In this document: positions 47,601-57,600 of the stretch, piece by piece
Numbering within the stretch: position 1 is the first letter of the stretch
Layout of the letters: every line of letters begins with the position of its first letter
Origin: Parachlorella kessleri
Lineage: Eukaryota; Chlorophyta; Trebouxiophyceae; Chlorellales; Chlorellaceae
Length of the DNA stretch: 57,600 nucleotides
Direction: 5' to 3'
Assembly (NCBI GenBank): GCA_001598975.1
Contig: BBXU01002029.1
Span: forward strand, 1-57,600
The notes under the pieces: model-generated
What the model saw: only the letters and a program-made list of their open reading frames with translations
What the model was told of the DNA's origin: nothing
Database searches by the model: none
Program-made: the position numbers and the translations under genes

Positions 47601-50600
47601 TGATCCTGCTCCTGCTGCAGATGTGCATCCTCCATGGGAAAATCTGGCTGCACCTGCTTAGAACTCAAGCCAGCAGGTCCCACTGCTGCATGCCCCTGCT
47701 GCTGCTGCTCCAGTGCTTCGGGCATGAGACCCAGATGCTGCAGCAGAGGGGGTGCCCCCAGCTCCAGCGCCCTCTCTTCAACCATCCCACCAGCAACTGC
47801 CACACAGGCCTCGACGATGGTCGGCAGGAGGTTGAGCGAGGCAGTGCTGTTCTTGGCATCATGCAGCACCTTCGTCAGGGCTCGCTCGGCCAGGTCGCAC
47901 TCCATAATGCAATTGGCACGCTGGGCGGCACCAGGGGCCCCTATGCGGCACCTGTGCCAAAGCCGCAGCAGAAAGGCAGAGTGCCGCTCCTGCAGCCATC
48001 CAGCAACCGTGCGTGTGTTGGTCCCTGACACTCGATACAATGCCCCTTTGCCGCATTCCCTATACCAGCCTCGCAACCAGCTATAGACTCGCACTCACCA
48101 TCAACTTGATTATTGCTAGCTGCACGACCAGCTCCTTCCATGCTGCCTCGTCCTTGGCCTCTCCTAATACCAACGCAGCTCTCACTGCTAAAAACATGTA
48201 CTCTGCCAGCTGCTCAGCACCCCTGCTGAGGGCAGCAGCAACGCCAGCGGTAATGGCCAGCGCTGGAAGGCTGCCAGCCGCCGCAGCTGCTGCCCTTCTG
48301 GGCAGGAACTTCATCGCGAATGCCTGCGCTTTGCCTGCCAAGCTTGCGGTCAAGGCATCGTACTCGGTGAAGTAGCAGCGCTCTTGGCTGACGGGGCCAA
48401 AGGCTGCGGTTAGTAGTACGTATGCTACCTCATCCAGGTCTTGATATGCGTAAGGGTTGGCGGCAGCGGAACCCCTGGACTTGTTTGATATTAAGAGAAA
48501 GACCGACCCTGCAAGGAGGGCATGGATAGCAAGTCATCAATAAATACTTGCCCAGACATGGGCAGACAACACTTGGCAGCATGGTCAGGTGGCGGTCCGC
48601 TGTTAGACTACTAGACTGGACATGGTAACGATACAATAGACTGGAACTGACAGGCTGACTTGATTAGGAAGGGAACCCACACATGCCAGCAAATAATGCC
48701 AAGCCAAAACGCTGTGATCTGACCTGCGGCCTCAGATGCCTGTCGGATTTCCCGGTCCGCGTCTAGGCTTGTGGCGGCCGCCGCCTCCAGCCAGTACACG
48801 TACATCTGCCAGGTATAGCAAAGCGGGCTTGTGGTAGCACACAACCCCTACAGCAATCAACACGAACGCATCTCAGGTTTTGCCTCTTAAGTTTTCTTGG
48901 CTCCAGTATAGATGCAATGATAAGAACTGCACAAGTGCCACCTGCCCCGGAGAAAGCAGTAGCAAGTTTAACAACAGGTCATCTAGTCTGGTTGTTTCTG
49001 TCGGTGCGTTAGCTGCAGTAGCTCACCGGCATGGCGTACGACCTATAGGGCTCCGCGTCCTGGCCCAGCGGCGGCACTTTGAGGGTGCAACGATCTTTCA
49101 ACTCCCTGCAAGTGACAGTGCAATGGGCGTCCGCACTTTGCTTGGGTACTTTGCTTGGGTACTTTGCAGTTGACAAGAGCTGCTCTGGCTTTGTGGGACC
49201 CTTTTGAAAGACCTGTTGTATACACAGTCAAGGGAGGACCTCGTTTCCTGCACATACAGTCAGCTTACAGTGCCAGATGTTGCCAAAAGCCACTAGTGAG
49301 GATGCCGCCCACCTGTCCCCAAGAGGCTTAGGAAGTGTTGCGCCAAAGTCCTGCACCTCCAGGCCGGGATCAACCCAGCCAGCCATCTCAATGTCAAGGT
49401 CAGCGCAGTAGCCCTTGAGGAACACCTTGTTCCATGCGCACAGCACCTTCCGAGCCTCGCTGGGCACTTCCCGCAGGAACTGCACAATGAACGCTTGTGC
49501 AGCACATGTGTAGCTTAACTCAGCAGAGGTGGGAAGCAAAGCCAAGTAAGATGGGCCACAGCAAGTTGATACCCAGAGACGTCAGGCTGAGAAAAGCCTT
49601 GCGCAGGGCCAGTGGAAGCGACTTTTTTACGACCCAGCATGCTATGTTTAGCATCCAGGTTAACACCCATACCCTCCATACCTCCTCTTCTGCCAGTAAG
49701 GCAAGGAGCTGGTGGACTCGTAACTTCTTGATCACGCTGCCTGCCTGCATGATACAAACCTGAACAAAATTCGTAAGGAAATCGGCAGCCCATGGGTTAG
49801 CATGCCAGCAGAATACTAAACTGCACTTTGCACTGAGTGCGAGCAGGTTGTATGTGATAGCTCTTGGTGGTCGGGGGCCTGAGTTGCAAATCCCGTACCT
49901 GCTTGTCATCCACGGCCAGCACTTCAAACCCGCCATGGAGCCTTCGCGCCAGGCACCCCATGTCGCAGCGCTGGTTTGCATCCTTCCTCAAGGCCACAAA
50001 CGCCACCAAGCATATCGACCAGTAAACCTGCACACATCCAACGGTGACAGTGAATCCAGGCGAGCGAGCCTGGGTAAGCCCAGCCAGCCACTGGCACATT
50101 CTTCCAATGTGCCTTGACAATAACATTGCACAGGAATTGCAAACATGTTGCAACACCTGTGGGCACCACCATGTTAGTTAACAAGGCCACCATGCAATAA
50201 TGGAGTTAAAATGACCTTGGGAAACTACTCATTAGTAACAACTCACCACTACGTGGTACTTGTTGCTTGGCTCGAACCCCAGCTCCTGCGCCTGCGGGGA
50301 AACGAGCTGGGCTGCAAGCTCCACAGTGTCAGGCAGCACACAGACAGCCTGCTCCAGCAGCTGCCGCAGGTCTGCACCGGTCATGTACCCTGCAGACAGG
50401 TACAGCGACGTCTGAAGCTGACCTACCTGATGGTGGAAACCGCAAGTGACACAGACAAGCATGGAGCCCTTGCTGCACATGCTGATACATGCAGACATTG
50501 TACGGCTTGTGAAGGCGCAGTTCACATGGAATATCCGGGAAGCGACATGGCCCACTTACAGCAGGTCTCGGCGCCGATGCCGCCCAACACCGCAACAATA

Positions 50601-52103
50601 AGGTGGCTTAGCGCAATGCAGTCTGACTTCTCGGTAACAGTGTTGGTGCACATCTCCTCCGGGCTCTTGGCCTGAACGCAGCCGCATCCCTGACTGCAAA
50701 GCAGGATGGGGTACATGAGGAGATCATGGCAAAGCTGAGCACGTGCGACATGATATGTGCATGCAGTATCCTTTCCGAACGCAAGCGCACATAGGGCGGC
50801 ATTGAGGCCTATTGGACGCGCAGTAGACCCGGCACCAATTTGAACTACAAGGTCCTGGCATGCTGAAATCGCCAGAGTATGGGATAGTAACCAGACTCAC
50901 TCCTCTTCTCCAACAAGCCCTACTCTGATGGTGAGGCCAGAGTCCCCGATGTAGACGTGAAGGCACCCATTGCGCTTCTCGACCAGGATGTTGTCCATCT
51001 GCAACAAGGACATGTCGACCCTGGCACATGCAGTATGATGGCTTCATAAGGAATGTGCCCAGACACCAGGGCGCGCGTGAGCACACCAGAAGTGGCATTG
51101 AACAACTATCAAGAGGGATGAACAGTGGTTCCCTTTGCTTCACCCTCATCTTGCCTTGATGTCCCTGTGCGAGAGTCCCTGCTTGCCCAGCTCCATAAGC
51201 TTCCCGCCTATCTCCATAAGCACTTGTAGCACTTCCTTTGGCCCCATCAGGTAACGGTGCTCCCGCCCCTTAGCTAGGTCCTTCCTGCAGCCAGTACTGG
51301 CACAGGCATCTGTGACCGAGGCAAGGAAAATCGTTACAGGTCCTTACCTACATAAGGCAAACATGACCACTGAATCTGGCCTTTGTCGGGAAAGGGTGCC
51401 CCACCCCTTTCATTCAGCACACATTCACCAACCTCCTACGCCTGCTCTCCACACAATATCTTAGTACCAGACCTCATGACATCCCACAGAGAGCCCAGGT
51501 TGCATCTTTTGAAGATGAGGGCCGGTGGCACTGCGCCTTCGGCCAGGAAGAAGCCTTCAAGGGGTGGGAAGATGGGCGTGGCAAGAGCGCGCAGAAGTGT
51601 CTCTCCCTCCTTGAGAAGCGCGTGCAGGGCGTCCTCTCGTCGGCCTCTGAAGAACTTGATGGCCACTGGCTTGCTGCCCAAAGTACCTGCAAACCGGTTG
51701 AAGGCAAGAAGCAAAGTAGGCCCACGGGCTAGATCAGGGCTCTTCCAAGCATCTCCCTAGTAGTGCCATCAAGATGCTGCAATGGTGCCACGGCAACAGA
51801 GGAAGTCTTACCAAGGCAGACGAAGCCGTAGCTGCCTCCTCCAAGGTAGACAGCCTCAACAACTCCACTGGGAAAGGTCATAGGCTGTCGGCGCCTACTG
51901 GCCTCTGAGTGGCACCTGCCCAGCCCATCCTTGAGTTCCTCAGCCTTCAACTCCTGCAGCCAAGGCATGCGCAAGGCTGCTGGAAACTGAGCAAAGCTAC
52001 AGTGACCCTTATGCACACGTTGCTTATAATTGCTGCTTGCACGTGCCTTGTAATTGTACTTGTCCCCTAGCAGCTCCCTGACAGCCTGCAGTTGTCCCTC
52101 CAT
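44672..52103 (-). CDS. Long divergent protein-kinase-like gene with unknown C-terminal half
   Basis: Exons that join in phase: 51812-52103, 51473-51686, 51155-51284, 50901-50998, 50560-50693, 50247-50389, 49899-50027, 49682-49759, 49313-49479, 49027-49105, 48724-48805, 48099-48508, from 47989 leftwards, then 46194-46547, 45751-45969, 45565-45642, 45274-45414, 44672-45157. The stretch 46647-47989 is not resolved: it changes frame once (near 47500) and has an in-frame TAG at 46881-46883 in a Gln-run. Kinase features: Gly loop LGGGSYG (87-93), VAIK Lys108, HRDIK (208-212) and Asn215, then DSG (231-233) where DFG is usual, and EKSDCIALS like the subdomain IX KSD motif. Downstream parts are Ala/Gln-rich or unknown. 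Intron 3, right after HRDIK, is GC-AG (GCAAGA at 51154). It may be active or partly decayed. Confidence 0.68.
46881..46883 (-). other. In-frame TAG in the Gln-rich exon of the kinase-like gene
   Basis: The reading frame with a long Gln-run (ending LQQ) and the frame after it (FAQQQHQVSWDPFG) are the same and are separated only by TAG, one C-to-T change from CAG. Other genes in this window end in TAG, so it is not reassigned to Gln here. Either an unseen small intron removes it or this allele is truncated. Confidence 0.6.
48573..48617 (+). repeat. Dispersed repeat family A, copy 3 (short)
   Basis: TTGGCAGCATGGTCAGGTGG through CGCTGTTAGACTACTAGACT; it matches the last 45 bases of copies 1 and 2. 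It sits in an intron of the kinase-like gene, antisense to it. Confidence 0.65.
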
Positions 52104-52694
52104 CCCGCGGATGGGCCGGTGCCAAGGTCGGCACTCCAAGGCTGGCAAATGGCACTACGACAGCGTCAGCTGCTCTGTCAACAAGACGTGTTAAGTCTAA
52201 ACATATCTAGACGATGTCCTGGATCAGCCGAGGATCTACTGGGAGAAACAGGCCAGAACGTGAGTAGTAACCATTCCTGGCTAATCTCAGCAGGGTTCCT
52301 TAGCAGCCGACGCCACACGGGACCGCGGTTTGATGTACTTTGTGCACTGTTTAGTGACTTGCTCAGCAGGCGGGGCAGGCAACCCGCGGGCGCCACCCAT
52401 TCTCAGGCCACTTGCATATCCTGTCCTCCCGACTATGTTTATGGCTTTCAGGTCAGGTACGCTGCTCTCAAGTTCCTCAAAATTGAGTTTGTGCAAGCCG
52501 CCCTAGTTTACTGCCAGTATGTCTGCCAGTATTTCCAATATGCCGGGGAGCAGACTGCTTTCTGAACCATGGCCGAGGCCAACATGATTGCTAACATATT
52601 GCTCCTTCCTTCTGCACCTTAGCCTTTGCCGGGCGGCAGGCTGGGGTCTCCTGTACTCACTTTGGCGTGTCATTATACAGACGATGGCAGCACA

Positions 52695-55600
52695 TCAAAC
52701 CACGCCTGCGCCTGCTGCACCTGCCGCCTGCTGCTGGCCCTTGCGCTTCAAATAGGCCTGGACAAAGGCATCTAGCTCCCCATCCATGACTGCAGAGACA
52801 TCGGACGTCTCCTCGCCTGTACGCACGTCCTTGACTAGCTTGTACGGGTGGAAGACATAGTTGCGGATCTGCTGGCCCCACTCTGCAGAGCAAAGCAAGC
52901 TGGGTGTATGGAACTGGCAACCTGCTTGTAAACTTGCAGGCAGCCCCAACCTTCCCCAAGGGCGGGGAACATCACCCCGGTGCGTACTCCCAGGCAATTG
53001 ACAAATCTGCCAGGTTACATGGAGACTCGATGTTCAGCTGTTGCCTACCCACCTAAGACTTAGTTGTGGCCTCAAGCTTGCCTGCTTTGATCATGTCGCC
53101 TCGTATCTGAGCAACCTCCTGCAGCTGTTGCTCCTGGGCAATCACCAGCAGCCGTGCCTTGAGCAACTCCAGCGCCATGGCCTTGTTCTGGGCCTGTAAA
53201 TGTTGGTACAGCCAGAATGCAATTGAAAAAAAGACAGCATGGTACACAAAAGTTGCTGCGACTGAAGCAACATATATACTGCACAGATCCCTAGCCACCT
53301 GCCAGATGCGACACAACTTCTCAAAATCGGGGGAACCTGCAGATTTGGCAACATGCTTGGAATGCAGCCCAGGTGCGAGTAACTGCACATGGCACTGCAG
53401 AGTGTAAGGCGGACTCTGAGAGAGGGCTCATGCTTTGCCGGAGCGTGCGATGACTGGACCCATCTTCCCTAAGCACTAGCAAGCACCCCTTCAACAGAAA
53501 GCCCACGTGGCCCCTGCCATAGCCGGGCACCCCGTTGGGCTATTTCCCACCTCACATACTGCCAAAATGGTAGTCACTATAAGCAGTGCAAAAGCCAGCA
53601 TGGCAGTACACTGCAACTTGTAGGGGGCCGACACCAACGTCGGACGGCAGTTGAAAGTTATTCCAATGGGCCAGGTCCTCGCTCTATGCATGGCAGGTCT
53701 GCTCAATGACAGTGTGGTAGTAGCCCGCAACATAGGCTGGCTCTGCTTGCTGAGGCTCACCTGCGACCGTGCCACTTGGCACCTGACTGCCACCCCGCTG
53801 GGTATGTGCCTGATGCGCACAGCTGTCTCCACCTTGTTCACATTCTGTCCGCCAGCGCCTCCTGACCGCATGGTCGTGATCTCAAGGTCACTTTCCGGCA
53901 CCTCTATGCTGTTCACCAGCTCTCCTGCATGCCAGAAAGAACATGTGGGGTTGGGTAGGCTGCATCTACGGCCCACAGGGCTGAGCAGCTTACAACAATT
54001 GCCGGTCACTCGTGCTTATACTCCCACTTCCCTAAATATCAGCCGTTGCGCTGCTGTAGAAGCACGCTCAAACAACCTCCCAACTCACCCAAGATAGGCA
54101 TCACCTCAACCGCTGCAAAGCTGGTCTGCCGGGCTGCCTTCGCGTTGAAGGGCGACTGGCGCACCAGGCGGTGGGTGCCCTTCTCTCCCGTAAGGTAGCC
54201 GAAGGCGTAGCGGCCCTCCACCTCTATCTCTACTGCCTTGATGCCCGCCTCCTCTCCTGCAAGGAAACCACACTAGCAAGGTGCTACTCAGTGGATAACC
54301 ACCTTGAACAGCCAGTGGTGCCAGGTTCACCAGAAATTGAGTAGAGCTCATCCATGGTGACCCTCCTCTGCCTCTACATGGCTGCTCATCATGATCATGG
54401 TTTTTGATGACAAACCATTCCGGCATCCACGGTGGTCAACCAGACCTGCTCAAAGGCCGCCTTTCCCGCTGTCTATGCACTCTTGAAGGTTGTTGATGCA
54501 TAGCAAGGCAGGGAGGGAGGGGGCCTACCTGGTACCCTATCGAGTATTCTGCAGCTATACCCCTGCCGCTCGGCCCAGCGCAGGTACATGCGCTCTAGCA
54601 TCTCAGCCCAGTCCTGGGCATCTGTGCCGCCTGCTCCTGCCTGTATGCTCAGTACGGCCCCCTGCACACATGCATCGCTGGGTCTTTACTTTATAGCGAA
54701 CAGTCCTGCTTCCAGCGCCATGACGCAGACAGCCAACAACTTTGGGTAACGACATTTGCTGGCCACACCACGGAGAACTTGTTAACAGCAGGTTGGCCCT
54801 CTACAAGCCAATAGCTCCCCTGTGAGGTGGCTCTTCCGTCCGCTGCAATGCTCGACTGCAGCACAGAAGCATGCACATCAGGCTACCGAACAATCAGTCG
54901 CCTGTCAGGGTTCAAGGTCAGCTCCACATCACGCTCAGCCGCCCAGATTCTCACCCGGTCATCAAAGGGACCCCCCAGCAGCCGCTGGATCTCCCACTTG
55001 TCCAGCTGCTGCGCCAGGGAGGTGCAGATGGCCAGAGCCTCTGCTGCTACCTCCCCCCCAGCGAACGTTCCTTCCTGGGGATCCTGCACCCCATGGAAAA
55101 TGTCAGCACGGCGAAGGGCAACTCAGGACGCCTTGCAGTAGGCACGGTGGTTTTGGCATTGTCTGTGCATGTCAAAAACTACTGCAGCCTTCTCAAGATA
55201 CTAGCCCACTGCCTCGGCATGGCCTTTCCGCTGAGATGTGCATAGTAAGATACACGCATGGTTCCAAGACCTCGCTCACCTCCAACTCTAACAACTCCAC
55301 AGCAACTTGCAAGTTCTCCAGCTGCGCCTGGAAGGTCTGCAGCTGCGCAACCTCCTCCCTGATCCTGTTCAGCTTCGTCAAGACAGCCTACATAGGACAG
55401 CCTACATCAAAGTTAGAAGATGTACATGGTACAGGGCACTTCTCATTCCATATTCCCAAGCCGGACTCCTGCAAGCACTCAGCGGAGCAGCCAGCCACTA
55501 CAGTGGGCCCACATACACAGCTGCAACAGTAGTTGCCAGGATGCACACACCAAGCATCTTACAAGACTCATATTGCGCCGCAAAAGTGTGGGATAGCAGA

Positions 55601-56077
55601 AGCCTTGAAGGGGGCCTGAACAAGCATCCTACCTGTGCTCTATCACGCTTCTCCCACAGGTCTGCAGCGCCAGCTGTGCGCTCCAGCTCCTCCAACTCCT
55701 GCTTGAGAGCTTCAAGATTTGACACCTGCATATTGCACAGTTGCACGTGTTTTTGTGTGAGCAGGCCACCTGTTGGCAATGTCTCTCCCTCCTGTGGGGC
55801 TGTTGTCAAGGAAGAGGGGCCCAACCTTCACCTTGGCGGCGTCTTCCAGGCGTCCAGCGAGCTCCTCTGCTTTCCGTTTGACTGCATTTGTTGACAGGTC
55901 CACCTCTTGCTGCCCCATGGTGGTGGCATAGCATCTTGCATGTTGAGCAAGTTGCTCCGCTGCTCTGCGGCATTCTGCGAACCTCAGGACACGTTGGTTG
56001 AAACTTCTCACGGGCGGTCTTGTGAAAGCTGTCAGCGACACAAACTGCATTCGCAGCAGGAATGCTAGCCTGTGCAT
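52695..56077 (-). CDS. prfB: Peptide chain release factor 2, organelle-targeted
   Basis: Nine exons in phase (446 aa): 55832-56077, 55633-55725, 55280-55387, 54955-55083, 54529-54661, 54089-54256, 53761-53924, 53082-53193, 52695-52882. It ends organellar translation at UGA/UAA codons. The RF2 stop-recognition tripeptide SPF is at 271-273 and the universal GGQ, which triggers peptide release, at 317-319 ([14 protein letters not shown]). The PCRF domain shows [17 protein letters not shown], and the C-terminal [18 protein letters not shown] is typical. The first 50 residues ([20 protein letters not shown]...) are a transit peptide, and HCF109-like plastid function is likely. Intron 8 is GC-AG (AG|GCAAGC at 53081). 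I see no sign of the bacterial in-frame UGA autoregulatory frameshift, as expected for a nuclear gene. Confidence 0.97.
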
Positions 56078-56303
56078 CGTTACATGTCCAGGGGAAGCGC
56101 ACAGGATCAGTAAGCTGTATATTTTGTTGTGTCCATAAAGGATAATTTCTCTTTATGGGTACAGAAGGGCTCAAGGGTGTAATCATTACTCACAAGGCGC
56201 GAGGAAGGCAGCGATCTCACTTGCGTCAAATGCGAACTCTTTCTGCGACGTGCACTTCAAGGAAACGGTGCGTATCTTGCACTGTATCTCTGCTTGTGAT
56301 GTC
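56078..56303. promoter_or_regulatory. Shared promoter between RF2 and BORCS8-like gene
   Basis: The two ATGs are 226 bases apart and divergent. The stretch has an AT-rich part (TATATTTTGTTGTG near 56120) that might serve one direction. Confidence 0.5.
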
Positions 56304-57062
56304 ATGTCAAGACCTGTGTTGGACTTGGAACACGAGACCCTCAACAAAGGTAAACTAGCGAAGCTTGCGAGGTACAGCTGGACATCAAAGATAACGTATG
56401 AGATTCCTGAAGCCTCTTCTGTCCCCCTGCAGCCACTAGTGCGGTCACCGTCCTAGAGCAGTCACTAGTAGAAGTTGCCAACCAGCCAACAGTAGGCCAG
56501 TATTATGTTAGGGTAAGTGAGCTTTTCTCTGTATCCGTGTGCCGGGCCAACTTTGCTCGCAGTCTCGTGAACAGCCTGCCACCTGGCGCACAAAGTATGT
56601 TGCCTGCTGCAGGAGCATGTCCGGCAGTCCCTTCCCGCTCTAGTGCAGACACGTAATGCACTTCGGGACATAAAAGCTACAGCTCAGGTAACAGTACTGG
56701 AACTGCCAACCCTCGAAAGTTGCCTTGTGCTTGATTGCCTTCCTTCCTGACTGCTTTGGCAGGCAACCCCTTCTCTCGAACATGTGTCACCTGCCCCTCC
56801 TTTGCAGAGTGGCTCCTATGCTGGCCGAGGCGGCTTGGAGTTTTCAGCCATGCTCGTCAGCAGCCTCTCGCCTCCTGCCCTGGACCGGCTGCAACAAATG
56901 CTCGCAGATGCCCAGGCCACGGCCAAAGCCATACAGGCTGTCCAGCGACAGGAGCAGGAGGTTGCTGCTGCCGAAGCAGCGGCTGCGGGCCGCGGTGGAC
57001 GAATAGCAGGAGCCACCACTGCTTTGCGACGGGTCTGGAGCAGGCGCCCTGATAGTGACTGA
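56304..57062 (+). CDS. BORCS8: BORC complex subunit 8-like protein
   Basis: Four exons in phase (151 aa): 56304-56349, 56433-56512, 56613-56687, 56808-57062. The core LVEVANQPTVGQYYVREHVR followed by QSLPALVQ matches the BORCS8 signature (human: YVLANEPSVALYRLQEHVRR then SLPEL) in order and spacing; the start MSRPVLDLEHETLNKGATSA fits a short N-terminus. BORC is an eight-subunit complex on lysosome/endosome membranes that recruits Arl8 and through it kinesins to move the organelle. Downstream, the algal protein adds a helical Gln/Ala-rich stretch and a basic C-terminus. The start ATG 56304 is chosen because the frame upstream has no other ATG; a further 5' exon cannot be excluded. Confidence 0.8.
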
Positions 57063-57600
57063 TGAAGAGCACACCTTCAGGCATGGCTAGTGAATGGTTT
57101 GCGTCGGTGGCAGGTGGCCTGTACAGCGAAGGTAGCTTGATGTGGCCAAGGAGATAGTGCACCGCGGGCATAGAATGAGAGAACCCTCAGCTCTGCAGCT
57201 CAGGGTGCACTTACTTGCACCAACGCAGCGCGGGAATCCTTGAATAAAACTATGAACAAGCACATGGGAGAGGTGCAGTGTGAAACGATGTCCGCGGTGC
57301 AGATCAAGCATACCTTGCATCTAGGCCTGTCAGTTTAGAGCGACCTCTCTGCTCACACTAATTGCCACCCTTACATTCTAAATGACAATAGTCGTGTTGC
57401 TAGGCAAGAGCGTGCCCGGATGACTTTGTCAAGCGGGGCTTATTCCCTGCCAACATATAGCAGTTAATGCTGGCTGGGTATTGGCCTAGTCCGCCTTGTT
57501 CATTGTAACGGTGGCAGGTGGTGCAAAGAATGAGTGTGAACTGTACTGAAAAGGCTGAATGCAGAAATGCTCCTAAATCTTGCCTGAGTTCTAATTTAAG
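57063..57600. other. 3' flank of BORCS8-like gene
   Basis: No gene seen. Contains a diverged family B copy (57503-57570), whose first bases include TGTAA (57504-57508), a possible polyadenylation signal. Confidence 0.4.
57503..57570 (+). repeat. Family B element, copy 4 (diverged)
   Basis: TTGTAACGGTGGCAGGTGGT through GTGTGAACTGTACTGAAAAG and GAATGCAGAA; aligned with copies 1-3 but more diverged. Confidence 0.5.

Noticed and set aside
48081..48353. Separate Ala-rich 90-codon gene
   Set aside because: It is part of a longer exon (48099-48508) that joins its neighbours in phase in the kinase-like gene; its apparent start is a TTG.

Overview
The window looks like nuclear DNA of a green alga (Chlorophyta). 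Almost every gene is broken into many short exons by spliceosomal introns of roughly 80-800 bases, with GTGAG/GTGCG-type donors and TGCAG acceptors. The gene content is eukaryotic and photosynthetic: a DWARF27-type carotenoid isomerase, an organellar peptide deformylase, an organellar release factor 2, PP2A, eIF4A-III, a kinesin and a BORC subunit. Exons were joined by hand using reading phase. All models below keep phase at every junction unless I say otherwise.

Layout, left to right. 0-1.1 kb: the 5' end of a low-complexity gene (minus) and a doubtful short gene (plus). 1.25-3.27 kb: nascent-polypeptide-associated complex beta/BTF3 (plus). 4.15-7.73 kb: PP2A catalytic subunit (minus), head-to-head with eIF4A-III (plus, 8.09-13.10 kb). 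13.65-15.15 kb: a coiled-coil protein (minus). 16.54-18.82 kb: a Coq11/At1g32220-like atypical SDR (minus), head-to-head with a divergent kinesin (plus, 18.96-25.48 kb). 26.39-29.06 kb: a large unknown Cys-rich, Pro/Gln-rich repeat protein (minus). 30.64-32.28 kb: peptide deformylase (minus). 33.28-35.96 kb: a classical SDR with an altered active site (minus). 36.45-38.30 kb: DWARF27-like isomerase (minus). 38.4-44.4 kb: a repeat-rich accessory region holding a decayed, partly inverted copy of the next gene. 44.67-52.10 kb: a long divergent protein-kinase-like gene (minus). 52.70-56.08 kb: peptide chain release factor 2 (minus), head-to-head with a BORCS8-like gene (plus, 56.30-57.06 kb).

Four patterns stand out. 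(1) The pseudogene copy at 39.3-42.2 kb carries two long palindromes made from exons of its intact neighbour, a layout that could yield hairpin RNA against the parent gene. (2) At least six introns use GC-AG splice sites, all with the donor AG|GCAAG, which is high for about 85 introns. (3) Splice-site neighbourhoods are locally duplicated in several genes (the NAC-beta acceptors, a four-fold PP2A donor, a kinesin acceptor). (4) At least two short dispersed repeat families occur; one copy interrupts an older repeat with a visible 4-bp target duplication. Three divergent gene pairs share very short promoters.
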